This document shows, piece by piece, positions 41,085 through 52,260 of a stretch of DNA of 64,000 nucleotides. The translations under genes were made by a program, and so were the position numbers. Each line of letters begins with the position of its first letter. Positions within the stretch are counted from its first letter, which is position 1. Location of the stretch: positions 248,001 to 312,000 of the forward strand of contig NZ_JALJZX010000003.1 in the NCBI RefSeq assembly GCF_024171485.1, written 5' to 3'. Under the pieces are notes generated by a model that worked only from the letters and a program-made list of their open reading frames with translations, did no database searches and was not told the origin of the DNA. The stretch comes from Chryseobacterium sp. HSC-36S06. GTDB taxonomy: Bacteria; Bacteroidota; Bacteroidia; Flavobacteriales; Weeksellaceae.

Positions 41085-41837
41085 ATGTCGCTCATCGCTA
41101 TAAATACTTCACAAAATGTAAATATTAATTTCAATACAGCGAGTATCGGCGAACGAATAGTGGCTTTTGTTGTAGATGTATTAATAAAAGCTGCCTATGT
41201 GCTTGTGATGTATTTCCTTTTCTTTCGGTTATTTAACCTGGGTCAATTGTTGGATCAGTTTGATAATTGGTCGAGAATGGCAATTATAATTATTATTACT
41301 TTCCCAATTCATATCTACACGTTGGTTTGCGAAAGTTTGATGGAAGGACAGACTTTCGGGAAGAAACTTATGAAAATTAAGGTGGTAAAAATAGATGGTT
41401 TTCAGGCAAGTTTCGGCGATTATCTGATGCGCTGGTTTTTCCGTCTTATTGATGTTTTCTCAAATTCAGGAATTATCGGCTTAGTAAGCATGATTGTATC
41501 GAAAAACAACCAGCGTTTAGGAGACATCGCTTCGGGCACAGCTGTTATTTCGCTGAAAAGTCAAGTCAATATTTCTCATACGATCCTGGAAAATCTTAAA
41601 GAAGATTATAAACCCGTTTTTCCTCAGGTTATTGCGCTTTCCGACAACGACATTAGGATTATCAAAGAAAATTACCAGAAGGCCCTTAAAATTGATGACA
41701 GACAGGTAATCTCGAAGCTTTCTAACAAAATTAAGGAAATACTTAAGTTAGAGCCAGACTCGGTAAAATTCACCGAAAGGCAGTTCATTAATGTCATCAT
41801 TAAAGATTATAACTTTTACACCGGGAAGGATCATTAA
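41085..41837 (+). CDS. RDD-family membrane protein
   Basis: 250 residues. RDD domain at about 15-165: GERIVAFVVDVLIK (the Arg-Asp of helix 1), LMEGQTFGKKLMKIKVVK, FGDYLMRWFFRLIDVF and NQRLGDIASGTAVI. The C-terminal 80 residues are cytoplasmic and helical. Some RDD proteins act as Na+/H+ antiporters, but most are uncharacterised. It is divergent from and probably co-regulated with the SpoIIM/MoxR cluster. Confidence 0.88.
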   Translation: MSLIAINTSQNVNINFNTASIGERIVAFVVDVLIKAAYVLVMYFLFFRLFNLGQLLDQFDNWSRMAIIIIITFPIHIYTLVCESLMEGQTFGKKLMKIKVVKIDGFQASFGDYLMRWFFRLIDVFSNSGIIGLVSMIVSKNNQRLGDIASGTAVISLKSQVNISHTILENLKEDYKPVFPQVIALSDNDIRIIKENYQKALKIDDRQVISKLSNKIKEILKLEPDSVKFTERQFINVIIKDYNFYTGKDH

Positions 41838-41876
41838 AATTTTCAGTATATTTAAATATCCAAAAAAGAAAAAGAT

Positions 41877-42167
41877 ATGAAATACGAAAATAAACGATCC
41901 GGAAACGGCGGAGTAATTACCCTGAACAACGATGAAGAGGAAATCGGAAGACTTACCTACACGATTTTCCCTGACGATAGCAAACTGATTATTTCATTTG
42001 TGTTGGTTCATCCAAAATTTGAAGGTCGGGGTATGGGAAAGTACCTGGTGGAAGAAGGAATAAAATTCGCCCGGGAAAATAACTGGAAAATTTATCCGCA
42101 CTGTTCTTACGCACGGTCAGTAATGAACCGGATGAATGATGTTGACGACATCTTGCTTCAGCGATAA
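41877..42167 (+). CDS. Small GNAT-type N-acetyltransferase (YjdJ-like)
   Basis: 96 residues, the minimal GNAT variant. Acetyl-CoA-binding motif VHPKFEGRGMGKYLVEEGI (about 50-68), then IYPHCSYARSVM, the Pro-x-Cys-x-Tyr/Phe-Ala pattern of this small-GNAT family, whose Cys may act in catalysis. The substrate is unknown. It ends at a strong bidirectional terminator shared with yebC. Confidence 0.87.
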   Translation: MKYENKRSGNGGVITLNNDEEEIGRLTYTIFPDDSKLIISFVLVHPKFEGRGMGKYLVEEGIKFARENNWKIYPHCSYARSVMNRMNDVDDILLQR

Positions 42168-42172
42168 AAATA

Positions 42173-42205
42173 AAAAAAACTCAAAGCTAATCTTTGAGTT
42201 TTTTT
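42173..42205. terminator. Bidirectional terminator between the GNAT gene and yebC
   Basis: Perfect 14-bp stem AAAAAAACTCAAAG / CTTTGAGTTTTTTT, 5-base loop, with T runs in both directions. Confidence 0.88.
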
Positions 42206-42227
42206 TATTCTTAGAGGATACCGCGAA

Positions 42228-42968
42228 TTAAATACTTTCCATTAATTCATCGGTAATTTCCATATTATGGAAAACATTCTGTACATCGTCATCTTCTTCG
42301 AAACGGTCGAGCATTTTCATGTTTGCTTTGAACTGGTCTTCGCTTACTTCTTTTGTATTATTTGCAATTCGCTGTAATTCGGCACTTTTAACTTCAATAC
42401 CCAACTCATCAAGTTTGTGGGAAAGCGTTCCGAAGTCTTCGAATGCGGTTGTAATCATTACCTCTTCATCATCACTTTCAACATCTTCGGCTCCGCCATC
42501 AATCATTTCCATTTCAAAATCATCCCACTCCATTTTAATTGAAGATTTATCGATAGAGAAGATTCCTTTTCGGTCAAAAATAAATGCCAGTTCTCCGTTC
42601 TTTCCTAGGTTTCCATCAAATTTATTAAAGATCGCTCTTACGTTTGCAACGGTCCTGGTGGGGTTATTTGTCGTGCACTCCACAAAAAATGCGACACCTC
42701 CCTGGCCGTAACCTTCGTAGGTAATTTCTTCATAGTTTTCAGCGTCAGCACCGCTGGCTTTTTTGATCGCACGTTCTACATTGTCTTTCGGCATATTGGC
42801 ACCTTTTGCATTTTGAATGCATCGGCGCAGCGCGGGGTTCGTGTCCTGATCAGGTCCGCCGGCTTTAACTGCAAGTGCTATATCTTTTCCAATTTTTGAA
42901 AATGTTTTGGCCATCTTATCCCAGCGGGCCATTTTTGAAGCTTTTCTGTATTCGAATGCGCGTCCCAT
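42228..42968 (-). CDS. yebC: YebC/PmpR-family protein
   Basis: 246 residues with the YebC opening GRAFEYRKASKMARWDKMAK, YEEITYEGYGQGGVAFFVEC and NPTRTVANVRAIFNKFDGNL. Long annotated as a transcription regulator; more recent work links YebC proteins to relief of ribosome stalling at proline-rich stretches. -7 box TATTTTTG at 42999-42992, 23 bases before the ATG. Confidence 0.95.
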   Translation of the reverse strand: MGRAFEYRKASKMARWDKMAKTFSKIGKDIALAVKAGGPDQDTNPALRRCIQNAKGANMPKDNVERAIKKASGADAENYEEITYEGYGQGGVAFFVECTTNNPTRTVANVRAIFNKFDGNLGKNGELAFIFDRKGIFSIDKSSIKMEWDDFEMEMIDGGAEDVESDDEEVMITTAFEDFGTLSHKLDELGIEVKSAELQRIANNTKEVSEDQFKANMKMLDRFEEDDDVQNVFHNMEITDELMESI

Positions 42969-43018
42969 AATTTTTAACGAATTAATGATTGCAAAAATAA
43001 TGAATTTATATCAAAAAA

Positions 43019-43042
43019 AACGCTCCCATTACTGAGAGCGTT
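43019..43042 (-). terminator. Terminator downstream of the OmpA-family gene
   Basis: Stem AACGCTC / GAGCGTT with a 10-base loop. On the minus strand it is followed by an eight-T run (TTTTTTTT, then GATATA), 23 bases after the stop at 43066. Confidence 0.8.
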
Positions 43043-43065
43043 CATTTATCTAGAAAAATAATTAA

Positions 43066-44526
43066 TTATTTTTTCTTTTTTACAGGTGCTTTCTTCACAG
43101 GAATATCAGATTTCTGATAAGTTGCCCATTCTGTAGCATCTTCAATTGCTTTTACAACTACTTTTCTATCTTGTTGTCTTTCTGCGTCTGTTGCAGTTTC
43201 TGGAACTACAGCTTTAGCTTCACCAACTCCGATTGATTTAAGATCACTTGGATCAACACCTCTAGCGTCTAATGCAGCAACTACTGATGCAGCTCTCTGT
43301 CTAGACAAGTTAAGGTTATAAGCTTCAGATCCTTTTTTATCAGTTTGACCTTCTAACAAGTAGTTACCACGATCTGCTTTGATAATTGCAGCAGCAGCAT
43401 CCAATCTTGGGCCTGATTCAGCTTTGATAGTAGATTTGTTGAAATCGAAATAAATATTTTTCAATTCAGCTTCTACTTCTGTTGCAGTTACAGATTTAGG
43501 TTTTGGACAACCGTTATATTGAGCAAGACCTGGAACTGTAGGACAAGCATCATCTTTGTCTAATACTCCGTCTCCGTCAGTATCTGGCCAAGGACAACCA
43601 TTGTTTTCAGCAGGACCTGCAACCTCAGGACAAGCATCATCTTTATCTACAACGCCGTCGCCATCAGTATCTGGCCAAGGACAACCGTTGTTTTCAACTG
43701 GACCAGCAACATCTGGACATTGATCATCTTTATCTGGAACTCCATCACCATCAGTATCAGGACAACCTTGGAACTCAGCTAAACCTGGAGTATCTGGACA
43801 TAAATCATCTTTATCTAAGATACCATCTTTATCTCTGTCTGTGTTTCCGAATCTAAACAATAGGGAAGCAGAAGCTTGCCAGAAGTTAGCAACATCAGAT
43901 TTATCAATTGGAGTTGATACGTAATCACCTTGGATACCAAGACCGAAATTCTTAGTTAACCAGAAGTTAGACCCTAATCCTGTTGCTACAGTAAAGTGAT
44001 CTTTTCTTCTCTGAGTTGAAGGTGTGTTATCTGAAAACCCTAAGTAGGTTTGTCCGTTAACATCAGTTAATGGGAAGTTTACACCTGAATAATCATGTCT
44101 TAAATAGTTTGCACCAACTCTTAAGTAAGGATCAAACCAAGATTCTTCATTCCAAAGGCCGTTAAATTTGAACTGAAGACCTAAACCTGTCATAAGGAAA
44201 AATTCTTTCCCCATTCCGATTCTTTTGTTGTCAACATTCCCTACAGAAGTTTGCCAATCAAGAACTAAGTACTTGTTTAAATTTCTTGCAACAGTTAATT
44301 TTGAAAGGGGAGGTGTAATTGTAAAGTTGTCGATATTATACAACTCGCCACCATCTCCACCGCCAAAAGCACGTGGGAAAAAGTCTCCCACTTGTCCTCC
44401 AGCTGCAACATGATTTACTCCGTGAGCACCAACACCGATAAGCCACGGGTTGCTGGTCGTCTGAGCGAAAACAGTAGAGGCAACAGTAAGTGCCAATGCT
44501 GAAATTCCTAATTTTAGATTTTTCAT
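43066..44526 (-). CDS. OmpA-family outer-membrane protein with thrombospondin type-3 repeats
   Basis: 486 residues. Signal peptide 1-21 (ends STVFAQ), N-terminal beta-barrel (about 25-220), then four calcium-binding TSP3-type repeats (DTDGDGVxDKDDxCP, about 228-345). The OmpA peptidoglycan-binding domain follows (about 360-470; IYFDFNKSTIKAESGPRLD, LNLSRQRAASVVAALDARGV). The tail ends VKKAPVKKKK. It anchors the outer membrane to peptidoglycan and is normally among the most abundant proteins in this group. The codons are strikingly uniform (many GCA, CCA, GAT), which suits high expression. Confidence 0.93.
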   Translation of the reverse strand: MKNLKLGISALALTVASTVFAQTTSNPWLIGVGAHGVNHVAAGGQVGDFFPRAFGGGDGGELYNIDNFTITPPLSKLTVARNLNKYLVLDWQTSVGNVDNKRIGMGKEFFLMTGLGLQFKFNGLWNEESWFDPYLRVGANYLRHDYSGVNFPLTDVNGQTYLGFSDNTPSTQRRKDHFTVATGLGSNFWLTKNFGLGIQGDYVSTPIDKSDVANFWQASASLLFRFGNTDRDKDGILDKDDLCPDTPGLAEFQGCPDTDGDGVPDKDDQCPDVAGPVENNGCPWPDTDGDGVVDKDDACPEVAGPAENNGCPWPDTDGDGVLDKDDACPTVPGLAQYNGCPKPKSVTATEVEAELKNIYFDFNKSTIKAESGPRLDAAAAIIKADRGNYLLEGQTDKKGSEAYNLNLSRQRAASVVAALDARGVDPSDLKSIGVGEAKAVVPETATDAERQQDRKVVVKAIEDATEWATYQKSDIPVKKAPVKKKK

Positions 44527-44603
44527 AGAATTAAATGATTAAATAATTGATAATGCAAAATAAATATAATTTTTCGTTATAAACAAAGAATATTAGAGTT
44601 TTT

Positions 44604-45062
44604 TTAACTTTTCTTTAATATACGATCAAGATTTCTCTTATTTTCTCTTTCTTTTATACTTTCCCTTTTATCAAAGAGTTTTTTACCCTTTCCAAGTGCG
44701 ATTAGAACTTTGGCTTTCCCTGCGCTATTAATGTATAACTTAAGAGGAATTATAGTGTTGCCAACATCTTTTAGTTTTTTTTCAAACTTCTGCAGCTCTC
44801 TTTTGTGCAAGAGCAATTTCCGTTCCCTTTTTGTTTTATGATTATAAAATGTTCCCAATTTATATTCATCAATCATCATATTGATGATGTATAATTCCCC
44901 ATCAATAAACTGACAAAACGACTCCGTAATACTTGCTTTAGAAGATCGCAAAGATTTTATCTCTGTACCCGTAAGCACCATACCAGCCTCGATTTCTTCT
45001 AAAATTTCATATTCGAATCGGGCCCGCTTATTGAAAATGTTAACTGTTTTTTCTATCTTCAT
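44604..45062 (-). CDS. smpB: SsrA-binding protein SmpB
   Basis: 152 residues. NKRARFEYEILEEIEAGMVL, LTGTEIKSLRSSKASI, LYIINMMIDEY, and the basic C-terminal tail KKLFDKRESIKERENKRN, which enters the mRNA channel. It binds tmRNA and delivers it to stalled ribosomes (trans-translation). The tmRNA gene itself is not in this window. Confidence 0.97.
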   Translation of the reverse strand: MKIEKTVNIFNKRARFEYEILEEIEAGMVLTGTEIKSLRSSKASITESFCQFIDGELYIINMMIDEYKLGTFYNHKTKRERKLLLHKRELQKFEKKLKDVGNTIIPLKLYINSAGKAKVLIALGKGKKLFDKRESIKERENKRNLDRILKKS

Positions 45063-45091
45063 TTCAGTGCAAAAACCTTTGCCGGATATAA

Positions 45092-46849
<1,758 letters not shown>

Positions 46850-46872
46850 ACTGTAAGCACTCTAAAACAAAC

Positions 46873-46900
46873 AAAACCGTTCAAAATATTGAGCGGTTTT
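46873..46900 (+). terminator. Terminator downstream of the ABC-F gene
   Basis: 10-bp stem AAAACCGTTC / GAGCGGTTTT with one G-T pair, 8-base loop, followed by a T run. Confidence 0.85.
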
Positions 46901-46955
46901 TTTTGCTTTAAGCCCACGCTCCTCTTCCATCCTTTTTTTGTATTTTTGTGAGATT

Positions 46956-48665
46956 ATGAGTCAAAAGTGGATATACAAACCTGAACCCGATGAAGATATT
47001 GTTGATGGAATAAGCTCCTCGCTTGGTTTTGGTACATTTGAATCCAAAATTCTCGTTCTCAGAGGAATTGATAACTATCAAAAAGCAAGGGAATTTTTTA
47101 AACCCAACCTCAACGATATTCACAGTCCTTTCCTCATGAAAGACATGCAGCTTGCTGTAGACCGTATTGCGACAGCAATTGAAAATGGCGAAAAAATTTT
47201 GGTCTACGGCGATTATGATGTTGACGGAACCACCGCTGTTGCACTCATGTACCTTTACCTCAGCAAGATTGTTGATAAAAAATATCTCGATTTTTACATT
47301 CCCGACAGAAATTCTGAAGGGTACGGAATTTCCACAGAAGGAATCGATTTCGCAAAAGAAAATGGTTTCTCTATAATTATTGCGCTGGATTGTGGCATTA
47401 AAGCAACCGATAAAATTGAATATGCTAAAGAACGCGGAGTTGATTTTATCATCTGCGATCATCATCTACCGGGAGAAGAAATTCCAAAGGCAGTCGCTGT
47501 TCTCGATCCTAAAAGAAATGACTGCCGGTATCCGTTCAAGGAACTTTCAGGATGTGGAGTTGGCTTTAAACTTTGCCAAGGATTAAATACCATTTATAAG
47601 ATTCCTGAGGCAGAACTTTTTGAACTTACAGATTTACTTGCGATTTCTATCGCAGCAGATATTGTTTCTATGACCGGAGAAAACCGGGTGTTAGCAAAAC
47701 AGGGACTGAAAGTATTGCGCAAATCCCGTAATTTGGGATTAAGAATGCTGATTCCGGAAGACAAATTGGCCACTTTTGAAATCTCCAATATTGTTTTTGA
47801 AATTGCTCCCAAAATAAATGCTGCCGGAAGAATCTCACATGGGAAAGCTGCCGTTGAACTGATGGTTTCAGACAATCTGAAACAAGCTCAGCAAATAGTG
47901 AATGATATCATCACTCTGAATGATTCGCGCCGCGAAATGGATATGAGCAGCACAACCGAAGCCCTTTTACAGGTCGAAGAAACAGGCCAGCTTCAAAATT
48001 TCACCACAGTTGTCTATGGCTCAAGCTGGAACAAAGGCGTTATCGGAATTGTAGCTTCCAGACTGATTGAAACTTATTACAAGCCCACTTTGGTTTTTAC
48101 CGATGGGAATAACGGTGAAATGGTGGCGTCGGCAAGATCTGTGGCTGATTTTGACGTGCATGATGCACTCGAAAACTGCTCTGAATTTTTCCTGAAATTT
48201 GGTGGACATCCTGCAGCTGCCGGACTTTCAATGGAAAAAGCCAAATTCGAACTCTTCCGGGAAAAGTTCGAAAAAATAGTTGCCGAAAAAATTCAGGAAC
48301 ATCAAAAAGAACCCAGTATAAAAATTGATTCAGTTGTGCAGATCGATGACCTCAACAAGGATTTCTTTAACTTTCACAGAAAACTGGCGCCATTTGGACC
48401 TCACAATATGAAACCTGTTTTAGTCCTCAAAAATCAAAAAGTTGCCGGCTACGTCAAAACAATGGGTAAAGACAACAGTCATATCAAATTCTACATCCGC
48501 CAGGAATCATCGGGTAGAAATATCGAGTGCGTAGGCTTTAAACTTGGAAAACATGCTGAAGAGTTCAGGGAGAAATCGTTTGATATCGCATTCACCGCAG
48601 AAGAAAATCACTGGAAAGGGAATATTACCTACTACCTGAATATCCGTGACGTAAAGTTTAGCTAG
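46956..48665 (+). CDS. recJ: Single-stranded-DNA-specific 5'-3' exonuclease RecJ
   Basis: 569 residues from MSQKWIYKPEPDEDI. DHH-superfamily motifs: VYGDYDVDGTTA (83-94), ALDCGIKA (143-150) and CDHHLPG (167-173). Then SARSVADFDVHDALENCSEF and FGGHPAAAGLSM of the DHHA1 domain, and a C-terminal OB-fold. It degrades 5' single strands in recombination and mismatch repair. The -7 box TATTTTTG (46941-46948) ends 7 bases before the ATG, leaving a leader of at most a few bases; an in-frame TTG at 46938 precedes that box and is rejected. Confidence 0.96.
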   Translation: MSQKWIYKPEPDEDIVDGISSSLGFGTFESKILVLRGIDNYQKAREFFKPNLNDIHSPFLMKDMQLAVDRIATAIENGEKILVYGDYDVDGTTAVALMYLYLSKIVDKKYLDFYIPDRNSEGYGISTEGIDFAKENGFSIIIALDCGIKATDKIEYAKERGVDFIICDHHLPGEEIPKAVAVLDPKRNDCRYPFKELSGCGVGFKLCQGLNTIYKIPEAELFELTDLLAISIAADIVSMTGENRVLAKQGLKVLRKSRNLGLRMLIPEDKLATFEISNIVFEIAPKINAAGRISHGKAAVELMVSDNLKQAQQIVNDIITLNDSRREMDMSSTTEALLQVEETGQLQNFTTVVYGSSWNKGVIGIVASRLIETYYKPTLVFTDGNNGEMVASARSVADFDVHDALENCSEFFLKFGGHPAAAGLSMEKAKFELFREKFEKIVAEKIQEHQKEPSIKIDSVVQIDDLNKDFFNFHRKLAPFGPHNMKPVLVLKNQKVAGYVKTMGKDNSHIKFYIRQESSGRNIECVGFKLGKHAEEFREKSFDIAFTAEENHWKGNITYYLNIRDVKFS

Positions 48666-48676
48666 GATTTTTAGAA

Positions 48677-49828
48677 TCACAGTATTTTATGACTTTCAAA
48701 CTCTTTGGTTTGGTCAAACAAATATCGGTAAGTTGCTAATTTTCTGGTAACTTCTGTTTCGAGATTCTCGGCAATCCTGATCATTTTCGGATTAAAATCT
48801 CCAATCCACTGCATTTCATAGTCTTCAAACTGCGTGGTTTTCCGGAAATGTTTCGTGCCTTCCCAGATCATATATCCGTCGATACCTTTGCGTTGCCATT
48901 CGGGAACGATTCCAAAAACCAACCCTACCATTTTTTTGTTGGTTTTGAATTTTTTCACCCACAAAAATTTCAGTTTTTGCCATAACCCAAATTTTCCGTC
49001 GAGAAATTTAAACCATTGATTCAGGTCGGGAATATTCATCCACATTGCAATTGGTTTTTCATTTTCGTAAATAAACCAGGAAATATGCTCATTAATTACA
49101 GGCTTAAGTGTAGTAAAAAGTTTTAAGGTATGTACCTTGGTAAGTTGTTTGCCTTCTCCATGACTGGCCCAGGCTCTGTTATAAACTTCCGTAAAATCCG
49201 CAGCAAATTTTTCCAGCGCATTCACCTTCATTCTTCTGGCGGAAATGGCGGGGTTTTTTGAAATTCTCTCATGCATACGGACAAAATTTTCACTTACAGG
49301 TGCGTGAATTTTTCTGCCGAAACACAACTGATTAAAATAGATTTTGAAACCATAATTCTCAAAAAGTTCCTGGTAATAAGGTGCATTATAGTTCATTGCA
49401 TACAACGGCTCCGAAAATCCATCGATCAAGAGACCCCAAAATTGGTCACGCTCTCCGAAATTAATCGGTCCGTCCATCGCTTCCATTCCTTTTTCCTGAA
49501 GGCGTTTTTTAGCAAAATCAAACATAAAATCGGCGGCGTTCTGATCATTAATACAGTCGAAAAAACCTATTCCACCTGTCGGCTGTGACTGGCGATATTT
49601 TTTATTGATAAATACTGCAAATTTACCAACCGTTTCATTTTTTTCGTTGTAGAATAGAAATCTCTCACATTCACCAAAGCGGAAAAATTTATTTTTTTTT
49701 GGATCAAAGACCGCCTCAATGTCTTTATCGAGCGGGCGGATGTAGTTTTTGTCATCAGCAAAAAGTGCTGCAGGGAAATCCAGAAATTTTTTAACGTGAT
49801 GATCTGAAACTACTTGTACTGCCTTCAT
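48677..49828 (-). CDS. GNAT-fold protein, YghO-like
   Basis: 383 residues, soluble. The N-terminal half (ALFADDKNYIRPLDKDIEAV, FLFYNEKNETVGKFAVFINK, GPINFGERDQFWGLLIDGFS) and the C-terminal half (FIYENEKPIAMWMNIPDLNQ, GIVPEWQRKGIDGYMIWEG) each resemble an acyltransferase half-domain. The whole matches the YghO-type family of uncharacterised proteins. Substrate unknown. It converges with recJ at an 11-base gap. Confidence 0.65.
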   Translation of the reverse strand: MKAVQVVSDHHVKKFLDFPAALFADDKNYIRPLDKDIEAVFDPKKNKFFRFGECERFLFYNEKNETVGKFAVFINKKYRQSQPTGGIGFFDCINDQNAADFMFDFAKKRLQEKGMEAMDGPINFGERDQFWGLLIDGFSEPLYAMNYNAPYYQELFENYGFKIYFNQLCFGRKIHAPVSENFVRMHERISKNPAISARRMKVNALEKFAADFTEVYNRAWASHGEGKQLTKVHTLKLFTTLKPVINEHISWFIYENEKPIAMWMNIPDLNQWFKFLDGKFGLWQKLKFLWVKKFKTNKKMVGLVFGIVPEWQRKGIDGYMIWEGTKHFRKTTQFEDYEMQWIGDFNPKMIRIAENLETEVTRKLATYRYLFDQTKEFESHKIL

Positions 49829-49907
49829 TTCTCAAAAATAAGAATAATTTTCAGTGATAAACAGTAATGATTTTTATTTTTTCATAATTTTATAAAAACA
49901 TTAGTTG

Positions 49908-50429
49908 GTGAAAAAGACGCTGATCATTTTTGCACATCCTCATTTTGAATACTCACATGCCAATGTAGAGTTAGTAAAAGCTTATGATAATCTTGAAAAT
50001 GTAGATTTCAAAGATTTATACGAAGAATATCCGGATTTTCATATTGCAAGTTTTCGCGAAAGAAAGAGAATCCGTGAATATGAAAGGTTGGTGTTTCATT
50101 TCCCATTGATTTGGTTTACCTGTCCGCCGCTTCTGAAACTTTGGATTGATGAAGTTTTCGATATCAAGTGGATGGCAGAGCAGAATCATCCGTTACAGAA
50201 TAAAGATGCTTTCATAATTGTAACCTTAGGTGGAAAAGAAGAAAATTATTCTCCAGACGGACTATATACCACCACAGTTCCGGAGCTTATGAAATTCCTG
50301 ATTCTTTCCCTGAAAGTAAACGGCATAGAAGTAAAGGAAATACTGGCGATACATAACGCCGACGAATTAACAGCGGCAGATTTAGCAAAATATACAACAG
50401 AAATCCGGAAAACCTTGCGTACACCATGA
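49908..50429 (+). CDS. Flavodoxin-fold NAD(P)H oxidoreductase, KefF-like
   Basis: 173 residues from GTG (MKKTLIIFAHPHF); a TTG one codon upstream is also possible. Flavodoxin-like motifs: FAHPHFEYSHAN (FMN phosphate loop), FHFPLIWFTCPPLLKLWID and TLGGKEENYSPDG. This is the KefF/MdaB-like NAD(P)H:quinone reductase family. The stop overlaps the start of the cation/proton antiporter gene by four bases (ATGA). In E. coli KefF is the activator subunit of KefC, so the pairing here suggests the same function. Confidence 0.85.
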   Translation: MKKTLIIFAHPHFEYSHANVELVKAYDNLENVDFKDLYEEYPDFHIASFRERKRIREYERLVFHFPLIWFTCPPLLKLWIDEVFDIKWMAEQNHPLQNKDAFIIVTLGGKEENYSPDGLYTTTVPELMKFLILSLKVNGIEVKEILAIHNADELTAADLAKYTTEIRKTLRTP

Positions 50430-52258
50430 GCGAAAATTCACTTGCAATGACCGCCCTTATATTTTTGGGTGCTGCGATTATTATGGTTCCGCTTGTACGA
50501 AAGTTGGGACTCAGCTCGGTTATCGGATTTATTCTAGGCGGAATCATCATCGGTCCATTCGGTTTGAAACTTACAGGGAAAGACTCTGATGACATTATGC
50601 ATGCGACAGAATTCGGTGTAATTATGCTGCTTTTCATTGTAGGCCTAGAGTTTGAGCCGAAAAAATTCTGGAAAATCCGGAAGAAAATTATTGGCATGGG
50701 TCTCAGCCAGATGCTAATTACAATAATTGTTCTTTTTGGGATTTTCTATTTTGCTAAATGGCAAACAGATCAGGCTTTGGTAACTGCAATCTGCTTTGCG
50801 CTTTCATCCACCGCAATAGTACTTCAGACTTTAAAAGAAAAGAACATTTTCCGTACCGATGCCGGCGAAGCATCATTTTCTATCCTGCTTTTTCAGGATA
50901 TGTCGGTCATCCCGATTTTGGCGCTTCTACCCGTTTTGGCAAAAAGACCCGAAGATAATGAGCATGAGATCCTGCTGCAATACTTGCCCGACTGGCTGCA
51001 ACCTTTTTCAATCATTATAGGAGTTTTAATTCTCATAATCCTGGGGCGGTATGTTTTTGTGCCTTTTCTACGCTATGTATCACGATCCGGAATGAATGAA
51101 TTGCTTACCGCTTCATCATTGTTTCTCGTAATCGGTGTTTCAGAACTGATGGCATCGGTAGGTCTGAGCCCCGCGCTTGGAGCTTTTCTCGCCGGAGTGA
51201 TGCTGGCTACAAGTGAATTCCGGCACGAATTAGAAAGCCAGATTGAGCCTTTCAAAGGTCTTCTTCTTGCAGTGTTTTTTGTCAGTGTGGGCGCGACCAT
51301 TAATTTTTTTGTAATCCTAAAGGATCCAATGTTTATTTTTACTACCACGGTAATTGTACTCATCGTGAAATTCGCAGTCTTGTTTGGGGTGGGTAAATTT
51401 TTTAAGCTCAAATTGGATCAGAACTTAATCGTAGCTTTTGCACTATCCCAGATCGGGGAATTTTCTTTTGTACTGGTAAACTATTCCACCAAATTATATC
51501 TACTGAATCCCGAACTCAACGCCCAGCTCATGGCAATAACTGCCATTACAATGTGTGTTACGCCTGTATTACTCATTATTAATGAGAAACTGATAGAACC
51601 TCGATTCATTACAAATAATGATGATCCTGAGACTACGGAACCTATTAAAGAGCGCAAAATAATTATCGTTGGTTTCGGTCATTTCGGAAGTACTGTTGGG
51701 CGGCTTCTGCGGGTAAACGGAATACAGGCAACAGTTCTCGACAACGATGCCGAAAGGGTAAATCTATTGAAATCAAATCATTTTAAGGTCTATTTTGGCG
51801 ATGCCACTAAACCAGGAATTCTAAGGTCTGCCGGTGCAGAAACTGCCGATTTGTTGATTTTATGTCTGGACGATCCTGAAAAAAATAAATTCATTCTGGA
51901 ATATGCCCGGAAAAATTATCCGCAACTGAAAATATTTGTCCGTGCAAAGAACAGGCTCGATGCGTATGATTTTTATAATAACGGTGTTGATAATATTTAT
52001 AGGGAAACTTTAGGGACAGCAGTAGATATGGCGGTAGACATCTTGAAAGCTACAGGTATGAGATCCTATGCAGCGAGAAGACTGGGAAAAAGATTCATGG
52101 TGATAGATAAAGCGATGGTAAAGAAACTCGCAAAAGAACAGTTGAAAGATAAAATTACTTTCACCGTGAAGGAATCTCTGGAGCGTGAAGCCGAACTTCT
52201 TGCGGAAGACAGCCAGTCATTCGATGAATCGCAGTGGACGGATAATGAGGAAATTTAA
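50426..52258 (+). CDS. CPA2-family cation/proton antiporter with RCK domain, KefC-like
   Basis: 610 residues. Twelve or so membrane segments (about 5-385) with GLSSVIGFILGGIIIGPFGL and FLAGVMLATSEFRHELESQI. A cytoplasmic TrkA-N/RCK domain follows (about 408-530; IIVGFGHFGSTVGRLLR, the NAD(H)-binding loop, then LDNDAERVNLLKSNHFKVYF). The C-terminal tail is acidic. It should mediate glutathione-gated K+ efflux in exchange for H+, protecting against electrophiles. It is translationally coupled to the KefF-like gene; convergent with a lipoprotein gene at a 2-base gap. Confidence 0.9.
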   Translation: MSENSLAMTALIFLGAAIIMVPLVRKLGLSSVIGFILGGIIIGPFGLKLTGKDSDDIMHATEFGVIMLLFIVGLEFEPKKFWKIRKKIIGMGLSQMLITIIVLFGIFYFAKWQTDQALVTAICFALSSTAIVLQTLKEKNIFRTDAGEASFSILLFQDMSVIPILALLPVLAKRPEDNEHEILLQYLPDWLQPFSIIIGVLILIILGRYVFVPFLRYVSRSGMNELLTASSLFLVIGVSELMASVGLSPALGAFLAGVMLATSEFRHELESQIEPFKGLLLAVFFVSVGATINFFVILKDPMFIFTTTVIVLIVKFAVLFGVGKFFKLKLDQNLIVAFALSQIGEFSFVLVNYSTKLYLLNPELNAQLMAITAITMCVTPVLLIINEKLIEPRFITNNDDPETTEPIKERKIIIVGFGHFGSTVGRLLRVNGIQATVLDNDAERVNLLKSNHFKVYFGDATKPGILRSAGAETADLLILCLDDPEKNKFILEYARKNYPQLKIFVRAKNRLDAYDFYNNGVDNIYRETLGTAVDMAVDILKATGMRSYAARRLGKRFMVIDKAMVKKLAKEQLKDKITFTVKESLEREAELLAEDSQSFDESQWTDNEEI

Positions 52259-52260
52259 AA

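Noticed and set aside
46908-47465. 185-codon minus-strand frame antisense to recJ
   Set aside because: It lies opposite the DHH motifs of recJ, has Phe/Asn-rich shadow composition, and no own promoter or homologue that I recognise.
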